Made by a program: the position numbers and the translations under genes | In this document: positions 29,516 to 39,046 of the stretch, piece by piece | Position numbering within the stretch: the stretch's first letter is position 1 | How the letters are laid out: each line of letters opens with the position of its first letter | Source: Tridacna crocea | Taxonomy: Eukaryota > Mollusca > Bivalvia > Cardiida > Cardiidae | Direction of reading: 5' to 3' | DNA: 64,000 bases | Assembly (NCBI GenBank): GCA_943736015.1 | Contig: OX031070.1 | Location: 39,858,173-39,922,172 of the forward strand | The notes under the pieces: generated by a model | Seen by the model: the letters and a program-made list of their open reading frames with translations, nothing else | Told to the model about the DNA's origin: nothing | The model's database searches: none

Positions 29516-31390
29516 ATGGTGCTCTTAACAGACAGTTCTCCGCTGATAAATAGAAGAGTTTTATATATTGGTAGCTCGGTTCCCTTAGACACTACCGCAG
29601 GGCTGGAATGCATTCAAGGACCGTTAAAGGAGCGGTATCCTGCGGACCAGGAGGCAGGTATTGAAGGAATAGATTCTTTTTTATCTGTAACAAGCAGTTA
29701 TATACAGCTGCAGTATGTTAATGATCAATCCCAAGTCATACAGTTTCCTATACCAAGTTTGACGCTGTGCGCAGCAGTCCGATGTGTGACGACGATCAAC
29801 GGATCGACGGGCGAAAAGGTTGTTAAATTTGTGTCGTTGAATGACCCGTTAGCTGGAGGTGAAAACGCTGACAGGCCAGCTATTTTCACAGCTGTAACCA
29901 GACGAACACAAGGCCGAAAGGTTTTAGAATGTCACGGGTTCATCTGTCACTCACCCCAAGACGCAATGGAGCTTGTAAAGATGACATCACAAGCTGGCAA
30001 GAATCACAGAAAGAACGGCTCTGTGAAAGGAACTCCCCGAGCTCCGCCACAACAACAGAGACAATCCTCCGAATTCAGTTACACATTTGGAGCAGAAACG
30101 TTAAATAGAAACTCGACGGCGACACCGATCCACGTTGAGAACGGACTAGTCCCCGACATGGAGCTACACGAGAGACCGTCTATGCGACTTATACCTGGTG
30201 AAACAATTACTGTAAAAGCCGGTCCGGAGTTTTACGAGCCTGTATCAAAGCAGGGGTATTTCTATAGCAGTGACAAAACGGAAGTGAAAAAGTTTAACAT
30301 AGCAAAGCTATCAAAGTCAGCTGAGGCCAAAGACAACAGTGAGGCAGAGCCGCCATTAGAACAGCCATACACTCCAAGACCAATGAATGGATATGGTCCA
30401 CCACGCCAGATTAGACAAGCACAAAACTACACATTTGGAGCACCTCCGCCAGTCTACGTACGCCTTCAGAGAGAGGCGCCGCCGCCTCGTCCATTGTACT
30501 ATGGTCCGCCAATGCCTCCACCAATGATATACGGTCGTCCTCGATTCTTTTCACCGCCCCCACCCAGGTTTCGCCCTGCACCATTCGTTGTTCCGCCCGG
30601 TGCACCACCACCGATGATGGCTCCACCTATCTTCGTTCGACGCCCGCGGGAAAAGTCTCATTCCGGAAGTAGATCTAATTCCGCGGCATCATCTAGGTCA
30701 AAGAGTCCGAAAGAGAATGACGTCACAGAGCCAAAACGTGTTCCTAATGGCGATGCTAACACTTCCAGTGACGACACCATTACTCTTCGACCCGTCACTC
30801 CTCCCAAAGATTATAGCAAACCAAAATCAAAAGGCGAACGTCGAAGCAGACGGGACGAATACGAAATAAAACACATGCAGCAGACACCAAGAGCCCCGTA
30901 CCAATATCCTCCCCCTCCGCCTATGGATCCAGCCTACTCGTATGACTATTATGTGTATCCACCACGTCAAAATGGGTATGCGCCATTTAACATGTACAAT
31001 CCTTATAATAGGTCAAGGTCACTACCACCTGACCCTCGGGCAAGGTCACCTTCACCAAAGAAAAAAGGAAAGAAAGGCAAGAAGAACAAGAAAAAGAACC
31101 GTCGTCATGAACGCAAGGCATACCCGAAAGAGCGTATGTCCGACATCTCTACCGACTATCATTCGGAGCTGGCTCGAACAAGGCCGGCAACAACAGAACC
31201 CAAATCTGGATACCAGTTCTACCCTCCACGTGACTTTAGGCGCGATGAAAATCAGTTTATGAACGAAAGAAACTTTGGTAAGAGCATTATAGAAGAAACC
31301 AGGCGATCACGTGACTCAAAATCCTTCCCGACAGCCTACGAACTGAACAAGTCGCGCCAAGAGGAAGAGCCAGACTTTAATTTGTATTAA
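29516..31390 (+). CDS. PTB/PID-like domain protein with proline/SR/lysine-rich tail, paralogue 2
   Basis: This is a 624-aa open frame without introns. The ATG has A at -3 and G at +4. Residues about 13-158 form the PTB/PID-like domain: RRVLYIGS (13-20), EGIDSFL (50-56), LCAAVRCV (84-91), STGEK (97-101), PAIFTAVTRRTQGRK (121-135), LECHGFICHSP (137-147), then a closing helix. By eye about half of these positions match the 11186-12799 protein. The tail holds two YTFG motifs (189 and 305), a proline-rich block (309-377), an SR-like segment (380-400), proline/tyrosine runs (459-495), a lysine-rich tract (515-533) that could act as a nuclear localisation signal, and FMNERNF (581-587). It ends EEEPDFNLY. 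No signal peptide or membrane segment. Adaptor function is inferred from the domain; the name is unknown. It is about 100 aa longer in the tail than its paralogue. The stop is followed 3 bases later by a donor-like AAGGTATGT. Confidence 0.88.
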   Translation: MVLLTDSSPLINRRVLYIGSSVPLDTTAGLECIQGPLKERYPADQEAGIEGIDSFLSVTSSYIQLQYVNDQSQVIQFPIPSLTLCAAVRCVTTINGSTGEKVVKFVSLNDPLAGGENADRPAIFTAVTRRTQGRKVLECHGFICHSPQDAMELVKMTSQAGKNHRKNGSVKGTPRAPPQQQRQSSEFSYTFGAETLNRNSTATPIHVENGLVPDMELHERPSMRLIPGETITVKAGPEFYEPVSKQGYFYSSDKTEVKKFNIAKLSKSAEAKDNSEAEPPLEQPYTPRPMNGYGPPRQIRQAQNYTFGAPPPVYVRLQREAPPPRPLYYGPPMPPPMIYGRPRFFSPPPPRFRPAPFVVPPGAPPPMMAPPIFVRRPREKSHSGSRSNSAASSRSKSPKENDVTEPKRVPNGDANTSSDDTITLRPVTPPKDYSKPKSKGERRSRRDEYEIKHMQQTPRAPYQYPPPPPMDPAYSYDYYVYPPRQNGYAPFNMYNPYNRSRSLPPDPRARSPSPKKKGKKGKKNKKKNRRHERKAYPKERMSDISTDYHSELARTRPATTEPKSGYQFYPPRDFRRDENQFMNERNFGKSIIEETRRSRDSKSFPTAYELNKSRQEEEPDFNLY

Positions 31391-31432
31391 AAGGTATGTG
31401 ACATCCAAGTCAACTTCTCTTAGAAAGTGGGA

Positions 31433-31667
31433 TTTTACCCATTACCACACAATCCTTACTTTTGACGCCCTTAAGAAAAAAGGGCTTCAGAAAAAACATC
31501 GTGGGAAAAGGAGAAAATGCTGGTAACTAGCATTTTCTCCTTTTCCCACAATGTTTTCTGCTCATTCACAAAACAAATTTCCAATTTTTAAGTCACTTTT
31601 ATTTTGCCGTCTGCAAATGCTTTCGATTTGGATAAGACTTAAATTTTGTCGTTTGGTAATGAGTTAA
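31433..31667 (+). mobile_element. Family A MITE, tandem array unit 1
   Basis: L end TTTACCCATTACCACAC, hairpin with GGTAACT centre and ATCGTGGG left arm, R end finishing at the shared TTAA 31664-31667. Confidence 0.85.
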
Positions 31668-31892
31668 CCCATTACCACACAATCCCTACTTTTGACGCCC
31701 TTAAGAAAGAAGCCTTTAGAGAACATTGTTGGAAAAGGAGAAAATGCTGGTAATTAGTATTTTCTCCTTTTCCCACAACGTTTTCTGCCTTTCACAAAAC
31801 AAATTTCAACGTTTCAGTCACTTTTATTTTGTCGTCTGCAAATGCTTTCGATTTGGACAAAACTTAAATTTTGTCGTTTGCTAATGAGTTTA
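31664..31892 (+). mobile_element. Family A MITE, tandem array unit 2
   Basis: Same orientation. It shares TTAA with unit 1 and a TTTA with unit 3. Hairpin with GGTAATT centre. Confidence 0.85.
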
Positions 31893-32117
31893 CCCATTAC
31901 CACACAATCCCTTCTTTTGACGCCCCTAAGAAAAAAGGCTTAGAAAACATTCTGGGAAAAGGAGAAAATGCTGGTAACCAGCATTTTCTCCTTTTCCCAC
32001 AATGTTTTCTACTCATTCACAAAACAAATTTCAACTTTTCAGTCACTTTTATTTTGTCGTCTGCAAATGCTTTCGATTTGGACAAAATTTAAATTTTGTC
32101 GTTTGGTAATGAGTTAA
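31889..32117 (+). mobile_element. Family A MITE, tandem array unit 3
   Basis: Same orientation, hairpin with GGTAACC centre, right TTAA at 32114-32117 that is also the TTAA of an adjoining family B end. Confidence 0.85.
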
Positions 32118-32352
32118 ATGCATTTACGAAATGTATCGCCCATGTCAGTCTGCGCAGTCTCCATAGACTGACATGAGTCGAAACTTCTTTCTGCGTTTTT
32201 GTCAAAGTTTATGCAAAGATATCATATTACCTCATTATCTATTTTGTTGTTGTACAAAATGAATTTTTATGAATACATAATTATATGATAATTTAGTTCA
32301 TATTATGCATGACGCATGAACATAAAACCTGCCTTTTCCAAAAAGCACGACT
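32115..32352. mobile_element. Family B MITE, diverged
   Basis: Starts TTAAATGCATTTACG. Core ATCGCCCATGTCAGTCTGCG with a complement ending ACATGAGTCGAAAC. Right end ACCTGCCTTTTCC and GCACGACTCAT. Confidence 0.6.
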
Positions 32353-32374
32353 CATTTTTTTATTGTACTATTAT

Positions 32375-32572
32375 TTAACTCTTTACCAAACGACAAAATT
32401 TTAGACTTGTCCAAACTTAAAGCATTTGCAGACGACAAAATAAACAGGCACTCAAAAATTGAAACTTGACTTTAGAAGAATAGAAAACATCGTGGGAAAA
32501 ATCCCACAATTTTTTCTACAGGCTTCTTCCTCTGGGTCGTAAAAACCAGGGATTATTTGGTGAAAGGGTTAA
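32375..32572 (-). mobile_element. Family A MITE with shortened hairpin
   Basis: TTAA at both ends. The hairpin is reduced to GTGGGAAAAATCCCAC: the base of the stem remains and about 30 bp of the inner palindrome are gone. Confidence 0.8.
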
Positions 32573-32746
32573 CCCATTACCAAACGACAATATTTTAGAC
32601 TGGTCCAAATTGAAAGCATTTGCAGACGACAAAATAAAAGTGACTAAAAATTTGAAATTTGTTTTGTGTACGGTAGAAAACAATGTTTTCCAAAGGCTTC
32701 TTTCTCAGGGGCGTCAAAAGTAGGGATTGTTTGGTAAAAGGGTTAA
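32569..32746 (-). mobile_element. Family A MITE lacking its hairpin
   Basis: Shares TTAA with the previous copy. GTAGAAAACA is followed directly by ATGTTTTCC, so the whole inner palindrome is absent while both flanking halves are well conserved. Confidence 0.8.
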
Positions 32747-33014
32747 GCTACTTGTCCTTTAGATTAATTTATCACATAACTTCCCTTGTTTTCAGGGTGA
32801 TACAGCCATTACGAACTTTCTTGCCTCACACACGTGTGGGATAAGAAAATACATGTAGTGCTGTATTTGGTCAATACTCTGTGATTATAGGCTTCATTTC
32901 CAAAACATTGCTACAGCTGACCTAGGTTCCTGATGAAAATAAATGGCCAAAATTTCATATCATGATAAAGTTGTCAATCTAAATCACTTTTAGAGTCGAA
33001 ACAAAATCAATATA

Positions 33015-33195
33015 TGCGAGTTTCAACAACATTTTCCGTTTTCATGTCATTTTCTGTAATGCACATGTCCACCGTAGCACAAACTCTAGTACTGTAGTCG
33101 TAAAGTGTCGTCTGGGATTAGCCTGCGCGGACTGCGCAGGCTAATCCGAGACGACACTTTACGCAAACATCCGAATGCCCTTTTCGCGTTTCGCA
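33015..33195. mobile_element. Family C MITE, second hairpin only
   Basis: Spacer sequence TTTTCATGTCATTTTCTG and the right hairpin (33098-33155, GTAAAGTGTCGTCTGGGATT) with end CCCTTTTCGCGTTTC. The first hairpin is missing. Confidence 0.7.
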
Positions 33196-33204
33196 AATCA
33201 TATC

Positions 33205-33292
33205 ATCTTTAATCCACATTGAATTTGTTGTCTATAATTGCTTTAAGTTTGGACAAGTCTAAAATTTATAGCTTGGTATACAAGGTTAACAT
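33205..33292 (+). mobile_element. Family A, R half remnant
   Basis: TTTGTTGTCTATAATTGC and GTTTGGACAAGTCTAAAAT match the R half. There is no hairpin. Confidence 0.5.
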
Positions 33293-33457
33293 AAATAATA
33301 ATCCATTGAATATTGACCTTGTACAGTGCGTATAATTGAGTCCCATTCAGTTTATTTTTCGATCCGATCAGAAATCTTTGCAGATGAAGTGCTTTCTTTT
33401 TTTCAATTTCGTCCAAAATAGGTTTCAAATTACCCAAGGTGCCCAATGTGCCGATAC

Positions 33458-34208
33458 AAATGAGCGGGGCGCCGTGGTAAAAGGGGACTTAATGTTTCCC
33501 CATAAAGCATTAATTAGATCAAGGAAGTCACTTCAAAATAGGGATCGTTGTCTGCGCATGTCATATTCTTAGAAGATTCGACCTGTCTGATATTGCGCAT
33601 CGCTCCCCCACAATATTGGGGGGATTGTAGTAATACGCGCGATAAAGTAGCAATGGAGAAAATGGCTTTTATCAATACTTTTGAGGTAAAATCAGACCTG
33701 TTTTAGCTCTAGATTTCTTTAAACTGCTGATCATAGCTGAATGAATAGCACCGGATAGCGTTTTCTTGAGTAAACGTTTATTTTAGTTTGGAATTCAACG
33801 AAACGGTTGACGCGTAGAAAAGTAGTCCGGCTCTGTACCCAGGATGCCCAAATTAGATAGATGTGTATTTGTAGAATGCCATCTAGCGGGAGATAATGAA
33901 ATATGGATCCATTTTATCCCCAGAACCGACTGAACTATAATGTAGACTGGTCCTATCACACGTGCAAAAAGTTTCGACTCAGGTCAGCCTGCGCGAATTG
34001 CGCAGGCTGACCTGAGTCGATACTTATTGCGTATTCATTAAGCTACCGTATTGCGGAGTATTGCTCGTTTACATAGTGGGATTGAGTTTGTACTAAAACT
34101 TGATTTCTCTGCAAATATTTACCTTGTGTGGCTGAATAAATAAAATAGAGAAACGAATCTGAACCATAAGTATATAAGCCATGTTCTATGAAAAGGGGGT
34201 TAAATGCA
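33458..34208. mobile_element. Family B MITE split by family F
   Basis: Left end GGTAAAAGGGGACTTAATG. F interrupts at 33546-33898. The palindrome at 33967-34024 uses GTTTCGACTCAGGTCAGCC and complement. Further B end sequence (CCATGTTCTATGAAAAGGGG) lies at about 34178-34197. Confidence 0.65.
33546..33898 (-). mobile_element. Family F element, copy 5 (MULE-like)
   Basis: Begins CGTTGTCTGCGCATGTC and ends CGGGAGATAATG. The 10-bp duplication is AAATAGGGAT (33536-33545) and AAATATGGAT (33899-33908), with one mismatch. It is inserted in family B. Confidence 0.85.
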
Positions 34209-34675
34209 TATATATATATATATACTGCCGCACTAAAGTTAAAGATTAGAGGAGGAATCATTTCTCATACCCCCTCACCCCCCCCCCCCCCAAAAAAAAA
34301 AATGAAAGCAACACCTTCAGCTCTTGAAATGTTTTAATACGACATGTAGTCTTTCGATTCATGTAAACAAAATCACTATCAAAGAAAGTGCATTCGCGAA
34401 GCAAGTGTCGGAAGTACCCCCACACCCATAGATCACCTCTGGGACTTCCTTGGGCGCCGGGTGAGGGACAATCAAAACCCCCCCCCGCCCCCGCCTGCTG
34501 ATGTCGACCAGCTCTTACCATTCCTGCAGCAGGAGTGGATGGCAATCAAGGATCAGTGAATGCCTTGCAGCCCAGGGTTGGCACCGCCGTTACTGAACTG
34601 AAAAAAAAAAACTTTGTTGCAACCATTCCAAAGGGGGCGGGGTACTTCCGACTCTTGATCCGACATATGATAGCA
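34209..34675. other. Intergenic sequence with poly-C tracts
   Basis: C/A homopolymer run at 34268-34302 and a second C-rich run near 34479. No gene or known repeat. Confidence 0.4.
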
Positions 34676-35172
34676 GGAAAAGTAAAAGTAATAATAGTAG
34701 TAATAGCAGTAGTGGTAGTAATAGTTACAGATGTAGTAGTAATAGTTATAGATGTAGTAGTAATAGTAAGGATGTAGTAGTAATAGTTATAGACGTAGTA
34801 GTAATAGTTATAGATATAGTAGTAATAGTAAGGATGTAGTAGTAATAGTAATAGTTATAGATGTAGTAGTAATAGTTATAGATGTAGTAGTAATACTTAT
34901 AGATGTAGTAGTAATAGTAATAGTTATAGTAATAGTTATAGAAGTAGTAGTAATAGTAATAGATGTAGTAGTAATGGTAATAGTTATACAAGTAATAGTA
35001 ATAGTTATAGAAGTAGTAGTAATTGTAATAGTTATAGAAATGGTAGTAATAGTAATAGTTATAGAAGTAGTGGTAATAGTTAGAGATGTAGTAGTAGTAG
35101 TAGTAATAGTGGTAGTGGAAGCAGTAGTACTAGCAGTAGAAGTAGTAGTAGAAGTAGTTGTAGTAGAAAGAG
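34676..35172. repeat. AGT/AAT-type microsatellite
   Basis: About 500 bp of imperfect GTAGTAATAGTTATAGAT units, then (GTA)n. Spurious poly-Val/Ile and poly-Tyr frames. Confidence 0.95.
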
Positions 35173-35534
35173 ATAGAGATTCATAAAAGTTCTAACACAT
35201 GCCTAAATACTTGTCTATAGTAATCATGTTTGTGTAGATTTAAGACTGTGGAATTGAAATGAGCTCGCGTCATGGAAAAAATTGACAAACTATTCATTTA
35301 CATTTTCTGTAGCGAATGCCACTATTTTGTAAACGAAAACCAAGCACGAAGTGCTTTGACCTAGTTTAATAAATGTGGAACAAAGGGATGGAAGTTATGC
35401 ATATGTAATTAAGATAGTTTGAAATAAGAAAAATGTGACAACGTTAGTACATGTATAGACGATTTATCATTGTTAAAGGTGTTTTATAATTTTGTTTCGA
35501 CTACAAGTACATAATTGAAATATGTGGTCTACAT
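35173..35534. other. Unannotated intergenic sequence
   Basis: No element recognised. Confidence 0.4.
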
Positions 35535-35765
35535 CACTCGAAATGAGGCAGTCAGATTTTTGCGTAAAGTGTCGTCTCGGAGTAGCCTGCGCTGTCCGCG
35601 CAGGCTAATCCGAGACAACACTTTCCGTTCTGATGCAATTTTCTCTGTTGCGCAAGACCACTGTAGCATAAGATAAAATGTTTTCGTAAAGTTTCGTCGC
35701 GGATCAGTCTGCGCGGATTGCGCAGGCTGATCTGGCACGACACTTTACGTAATTGTTCAAAATAT
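35535..35765. mobile_element. Family C MITE with two hairpins
   Basis: First hairpin 35563-35626 and second 35685-35749, both GTAAAGT-TCGTC type. The outer ends are diverged. Confidence 0.7.
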
Positions 35766-36054
35766 GTTTAGGCAAGGTACTTCCAATGTCCATACTTATT
35801 AACAGCGGTAGAACCATAGAAACACGTGAATAAGAGAGCTGTTACAGTACTGTGACTAAAATAGTTTTGAAAGCGGTGTAAAATACCATTCATACAAAAA
35901 GCGGTTTGGTTTTAAGTTAAGCTATTCTTCTGGAATTTGAACTGGGTGGTATAGGAGCGTACACCCACCTTGATCAAATAAATGGGCGACACTCTCAGAA
36001 AAGCGAGTTTAAAACATTGTCATAATTGCTTTATAGCCAATAAGTCGAAATATA
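35766..36054. other. Unannotated intergenic sequence
   Basis: TTTGAACTGGGTGG at about 35937 is weakly tRNA-like only. Nothing else seen. Confidence 0.3.
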
Positions 36055-36316
36055 TGTGACCCATCACGCAAAAAGGGATCTTCTGGGAACTGCGAAAAGT
36101 GTCAACCCTGGTCAGACTGTGCGAATCGCGCAGGCTTACCAGGGTTGACATTTTTCTCTTTTTATGACATTTTCTGTTACATAAGTGGACATTGTACCCT
36201 GTTATACAATCATTTTTGAATTATCAACTTAAACTTCCTTGCACTATAATTGATCTGTTTTCACCAAATTGATTTACAGAATTCCCAGATGTTCCCTTTT
36301 TGCGTGATGGGTCATA
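36055..36316. mobile_element. Family B-prime MITE, complete
   Basis: Terminal repeats GTGACCCATCACGCAAAAAG and complement. The left subterminal palindrome AAGTGTCAACCCTGGTCAG with complement is followed by AT-rich sequence. Confidence 0.75.
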
Positions 36317-36451
36317 TAATGATGAATGTTTTTCTGTCCAAAAATCGTTTTTACAATGAGAAAGAATAATCTTGTTACAAGCAGGAAATTCACTTTTAGG
36401 AAAAACTTCTATTCAGTTCGCTGGCCTTGGCCGATACTTTTAGAAAATGCT

Positions 36452-36661
36452 TTAACTCATTACCAAGCAAAACTTTAGGCTTGTCCAAATCGAAAGCATT
36501 AATTTTGCAGATAAAATAAAAGTGACTGAAAATTTGAAATTTGTTTTGTGAAGGGTAAAAAACCTTGTGGGAAAAGGAGAAAATGCTGGTTACCCACAAT
36601 GTTTTCTAAAGGCCTCTTTCTCAGGGTCGTCAAAAGAAGAGAATGTGTGGGAAAGAGTTAA
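36452..36661 (-). mobile_element. Family A MITE with right hairpin arm deleted
   Basis: TTAA at both ends. The left arm AAAAGGAGAAAATGCTGG and GTTACC are followed directly by CACAATGTTTTC. It is the mirror image of the deletion at 25725-25934. Confidence 0.8.
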
Positions 36662-36826
36662 ACCAATGATGAGCACAGCATGAATAAAGTGTAATAGGAG
36701 ACGCATTTTCAGGTGTGCAGTCCCTGTCACGAATAAATCCATAAACTTCCCTCCCCCCCTTTATTTTTTAGAATTTCATATTGTAGATTTAAATTATTTT
36801 GGACAAAACTGGGCTTCAGTCAACGG

Positions 36827-36890
36827 ATGATGTAGATCCAAGATCAGACTGCACGTTCTGTGCAGTCTGATCTTGATCTACGCCGTCCGC
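36827..36890. mobile_element. Family G palindromic MITE
   Basis: GATGTAGATCCAAGATCAG with complement around GCACGTTCTGTGC, then CGCCGTCCGCCGAAG. Confidence 0.7.
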
Positions 36891-36944
36891 CGAAGACACC
36901 TTAAGGATAGCTAATCGCAATGCAGAATCCTGTAACACAACCTT

Positions 36945-37970
36945 ACATCGTCGAAAAACGTATGAATTCGGATAAGACTCGGGCAATCTGTAACTCATCG
37001 GCCGATAGATGCTGGTTACCCGCATTGCACTCGTCACAACTCGGCTGATTCCGTACCTACATATTCTCGATATTGGTCTTTCCTTCCCCGGCGTTTGTTT
37101 CCCCATTTCAAGTTATGGTCATGTGACAAAAATATGACGTAATGACGGACTTCTTTCTGAGCCCACTACAGAGGTGAATGTGAATGATCCGGACTGCAAG
37201 AGAGTGACCTCGTCCGTTCAATGGACATTTCCATTTAAACTGAGAATCACGTGATTCTATTTATAGCGCGCCACTGACAGTCGTTTAGCAACCGTCCATA
37301 AACAACCTCGATGAAGTTATTTAATTCTGTCTATTGGTCGGTGAAAACTTAAATGGGAATTGATAAAACACGTCAAAAAAATGAAAGATTTCGACAGAAA
37401 ATTTGAAACTCAAGCTTTCTTTTAGTAAGAGGAGCCTTACAATTTTCAGAAAGGTAAACAGGCGTATTTCCGGGCGATAAATTTACCGATCTGACACATA
37501 TCAATCCACCAGTTACAGCCATAGGCACTTGGTTTCTTTGTCTTTTACTTTTGTGCCTTACCTCTTCTATTTAGGCTGATCATAAATACTAGAAGGTTTC
37601 GCAGCGGCCATGTTTTAAAGCAACGGAAGTACTTTACCACGTTTCGATTTACGCTGACTCCCGAATCGTCATTAACATGCTGGCAAATACTGGTACCAGG
37701 ATAATGTAAACAAGACGTTCTATTTTAAGAATAGAAAAATATTTCACTTCCGTTTCTTTTAAACATGGCCGCTGCAAAACCTTCTAGTATTTAAGATATG
37801 CAGGAATAGAAGAGGTAAGGTACAAAAGTAAAAGACAAGGAAACCGAGTGCCGGTGATTACAGCCGAGGGATTAGATGGCTCCCATCACCCGAGGTATGC
37901 CGAATGACCCACATTGATTACGAATTACCCGAGTCTTAGCCGAATCCGTACGATGAAAGGCGATCTTACA
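36945..37970 (-). mobile_element. Family K element, copy 2, hosting V
   Basis: Possible terminal inverted repeats: ATTCGGATAAGACTCGGG near 36964 and CCCGAGTCTTAGCCGAAT near 37929. The internal sequence matches 16865-18040 in reverse, including AGAATCACGTGATTCT and GGGCGATAAAT. It is interrupted by element V at 37521-37857. Boundaries are approximate. Confidence 0.6.
37521..37857. mobile_element. Long-TIR element V with 8-bp target duplication
   Basis: 337 bp. The ends are inverted repeats of about 110 bp (for example CTTTGTCTTTTACTTTTG at left, CAAAAGTAAAAGACAAGG at right, and GCGGCCATGTTT in both arms). The duplication TTACAGCC lies at 37513-37520 and 37858-37865. It is non-coding. Confidence 0.8.
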
Positions 37971-38188
37971 CGAATCCTATAAGGGTGTCCTATCCTAAAG
38001 TTGTTATTGGTAATGAAAGGCAATAAATATGGGATGAACGTTGGGAGGATCTAATTTCATGCGCAATGCAGCTTGTCTTTGAACGACCTGGTACAGACGA
38101 CATTTACATCCGTGTATTGTATCCCTTCAACACGGACAAGAATTGACGTGTTCGACCATTGGTTTCTGTAACCATAAGACTGCTAAGT
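37971..38188. other. Unannotated intergenic sequence
   Basis: No element recognised. Confidence 0.35.
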
Positions 38189-38253
38189 GCGGACAGTGTA
38201 GATCAAGATCAGGCTGCACAGGACAAGCAGTCTGATCGTGTCCAATAAGAAGA
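38189..38253. mobile_element. Family G core, diverged
   Basis: GCGGACAGTGTAGATCAAG, then GCACAGGACAAGCAGTCTG; the second arm is shortened. Confidence 0.55.
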
Positions 38254-38310
38254 TATTTTCCCCAAATTAAATAACCCTTTTAAAACATCAAAACTTGGGT
38301 TTTTTTTACT

Positions 38311-38528
38311 GCCGGTGTAATGCAGCAAAATGACCCTCCCCTACAAAATGACCCATGGGTCATTTCTCTACGTAGAGAAATGACCGGGGTCATTATTCTG
38401 CGTAGAGAAATAAGCCTCTGGGATCATTTCTCTACGTAGAATAATGACCAGGGTCATTCCTCTACGTAGTGAAATGACCCAAGGGTCATTTTGTAGGGTG
38501 GGGGGGGTCTTTTCTCTACATTTCACCA
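38311..38528. mobile_element. Family E element, complete
   Basis: Starts GCCGGTGTAATGCAGCAAAA. The GGTCATT/AATGACC array with CTACGTAGA spacers is as at 8469-8684. The right end is decayed after a G-run. Confidence 0.75.
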
Positions 38529-38671
38529 CGTAAAGCTGGATCAGGCTAAATGGCGATGGAAAAAATAAATCGCCCTGGTCCCCGAAATGCTTTCGTTCCT
38601 TTTTACACTAAGCTTTGTCAAACCAAGAACAAGGCATATAATGTGATGTGCTTATAACACTTTTTCGCGTG

Positions 38672-38901
38672 TTAAACCCTTTACCCCATAAGGCATTTCT
38701 ACGGTACCTCTAATTGACCCTAAATAATAGCAAGGATGGAGCCGTTTCTTATGTGTATATGAGATCTTTTGATAGCATAGAAAACATTGTGGCAAAAGGT
38801 GAAATTGCTCGTGACGAGCAATTTCATTTTTTGCCACAATGTTTTCCAAAGGCCCCTACAAGCAATGCGTACAAATGACTATCTATGGAGTAAAGGGTTA
38901 A
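38672..38901 (-). mobile_element. Family A2 MITE, copy 2
   Basis: Inverted relative to 15537-15750. TTAA at both ends, the same alternative hairpin (CAAAAGGTGAAATTGCTCG with its complement). Confidence 0.8.
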
Positions 38902-38907
38902 ATAAAA

Positions 38908-39046
38908 ATGAGCTATGCTCTGTGACAAGGGTGGGCTTAACACACCTGCAAAAATATCGAGTCGAAAATGTTTGCTTTTTTGTAAATGTTCTACATGTTC
39001 TGGGACCACTCTACCTGATGATTCAATCGTTGTTGGACAGAATGGA
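38908..39046. mobile_element. Family B MITE, truncated
   Basis: GAGCTATGCTCTGTGACAAG end followed by AACACACCTGCAAAAATATCG. The palindrome is lost. It runs up to the next family A element. Confidence 0.5.

Larger units (their letters stand above)
31391..32960 (+). other. 3' flank of second gene, possible 3'-UTR intron
   Basis: AAGGTATGT at 31391-31399 resembles a splice donor and CTTCCCTTGTTTTCAG ending at 32795 an acceptor, with AATAAA at 32938-32943. Together they would make a 1.4-kb 3'-UTR intron filled with family A and B copies. The acceptor sequence also occurs at 44163-44177 in repeat context, which weakens the case. Unspliced alternatives would use AATAAA at 32439 or 32633 inside family A. 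Confidence 0.3.

Noticed and set aside
30411..31262. 71-aa minus and 106-aa plus alternative frames within the second gene
   Set aside because: Out-of-frame shadows of the 624-aa frame.
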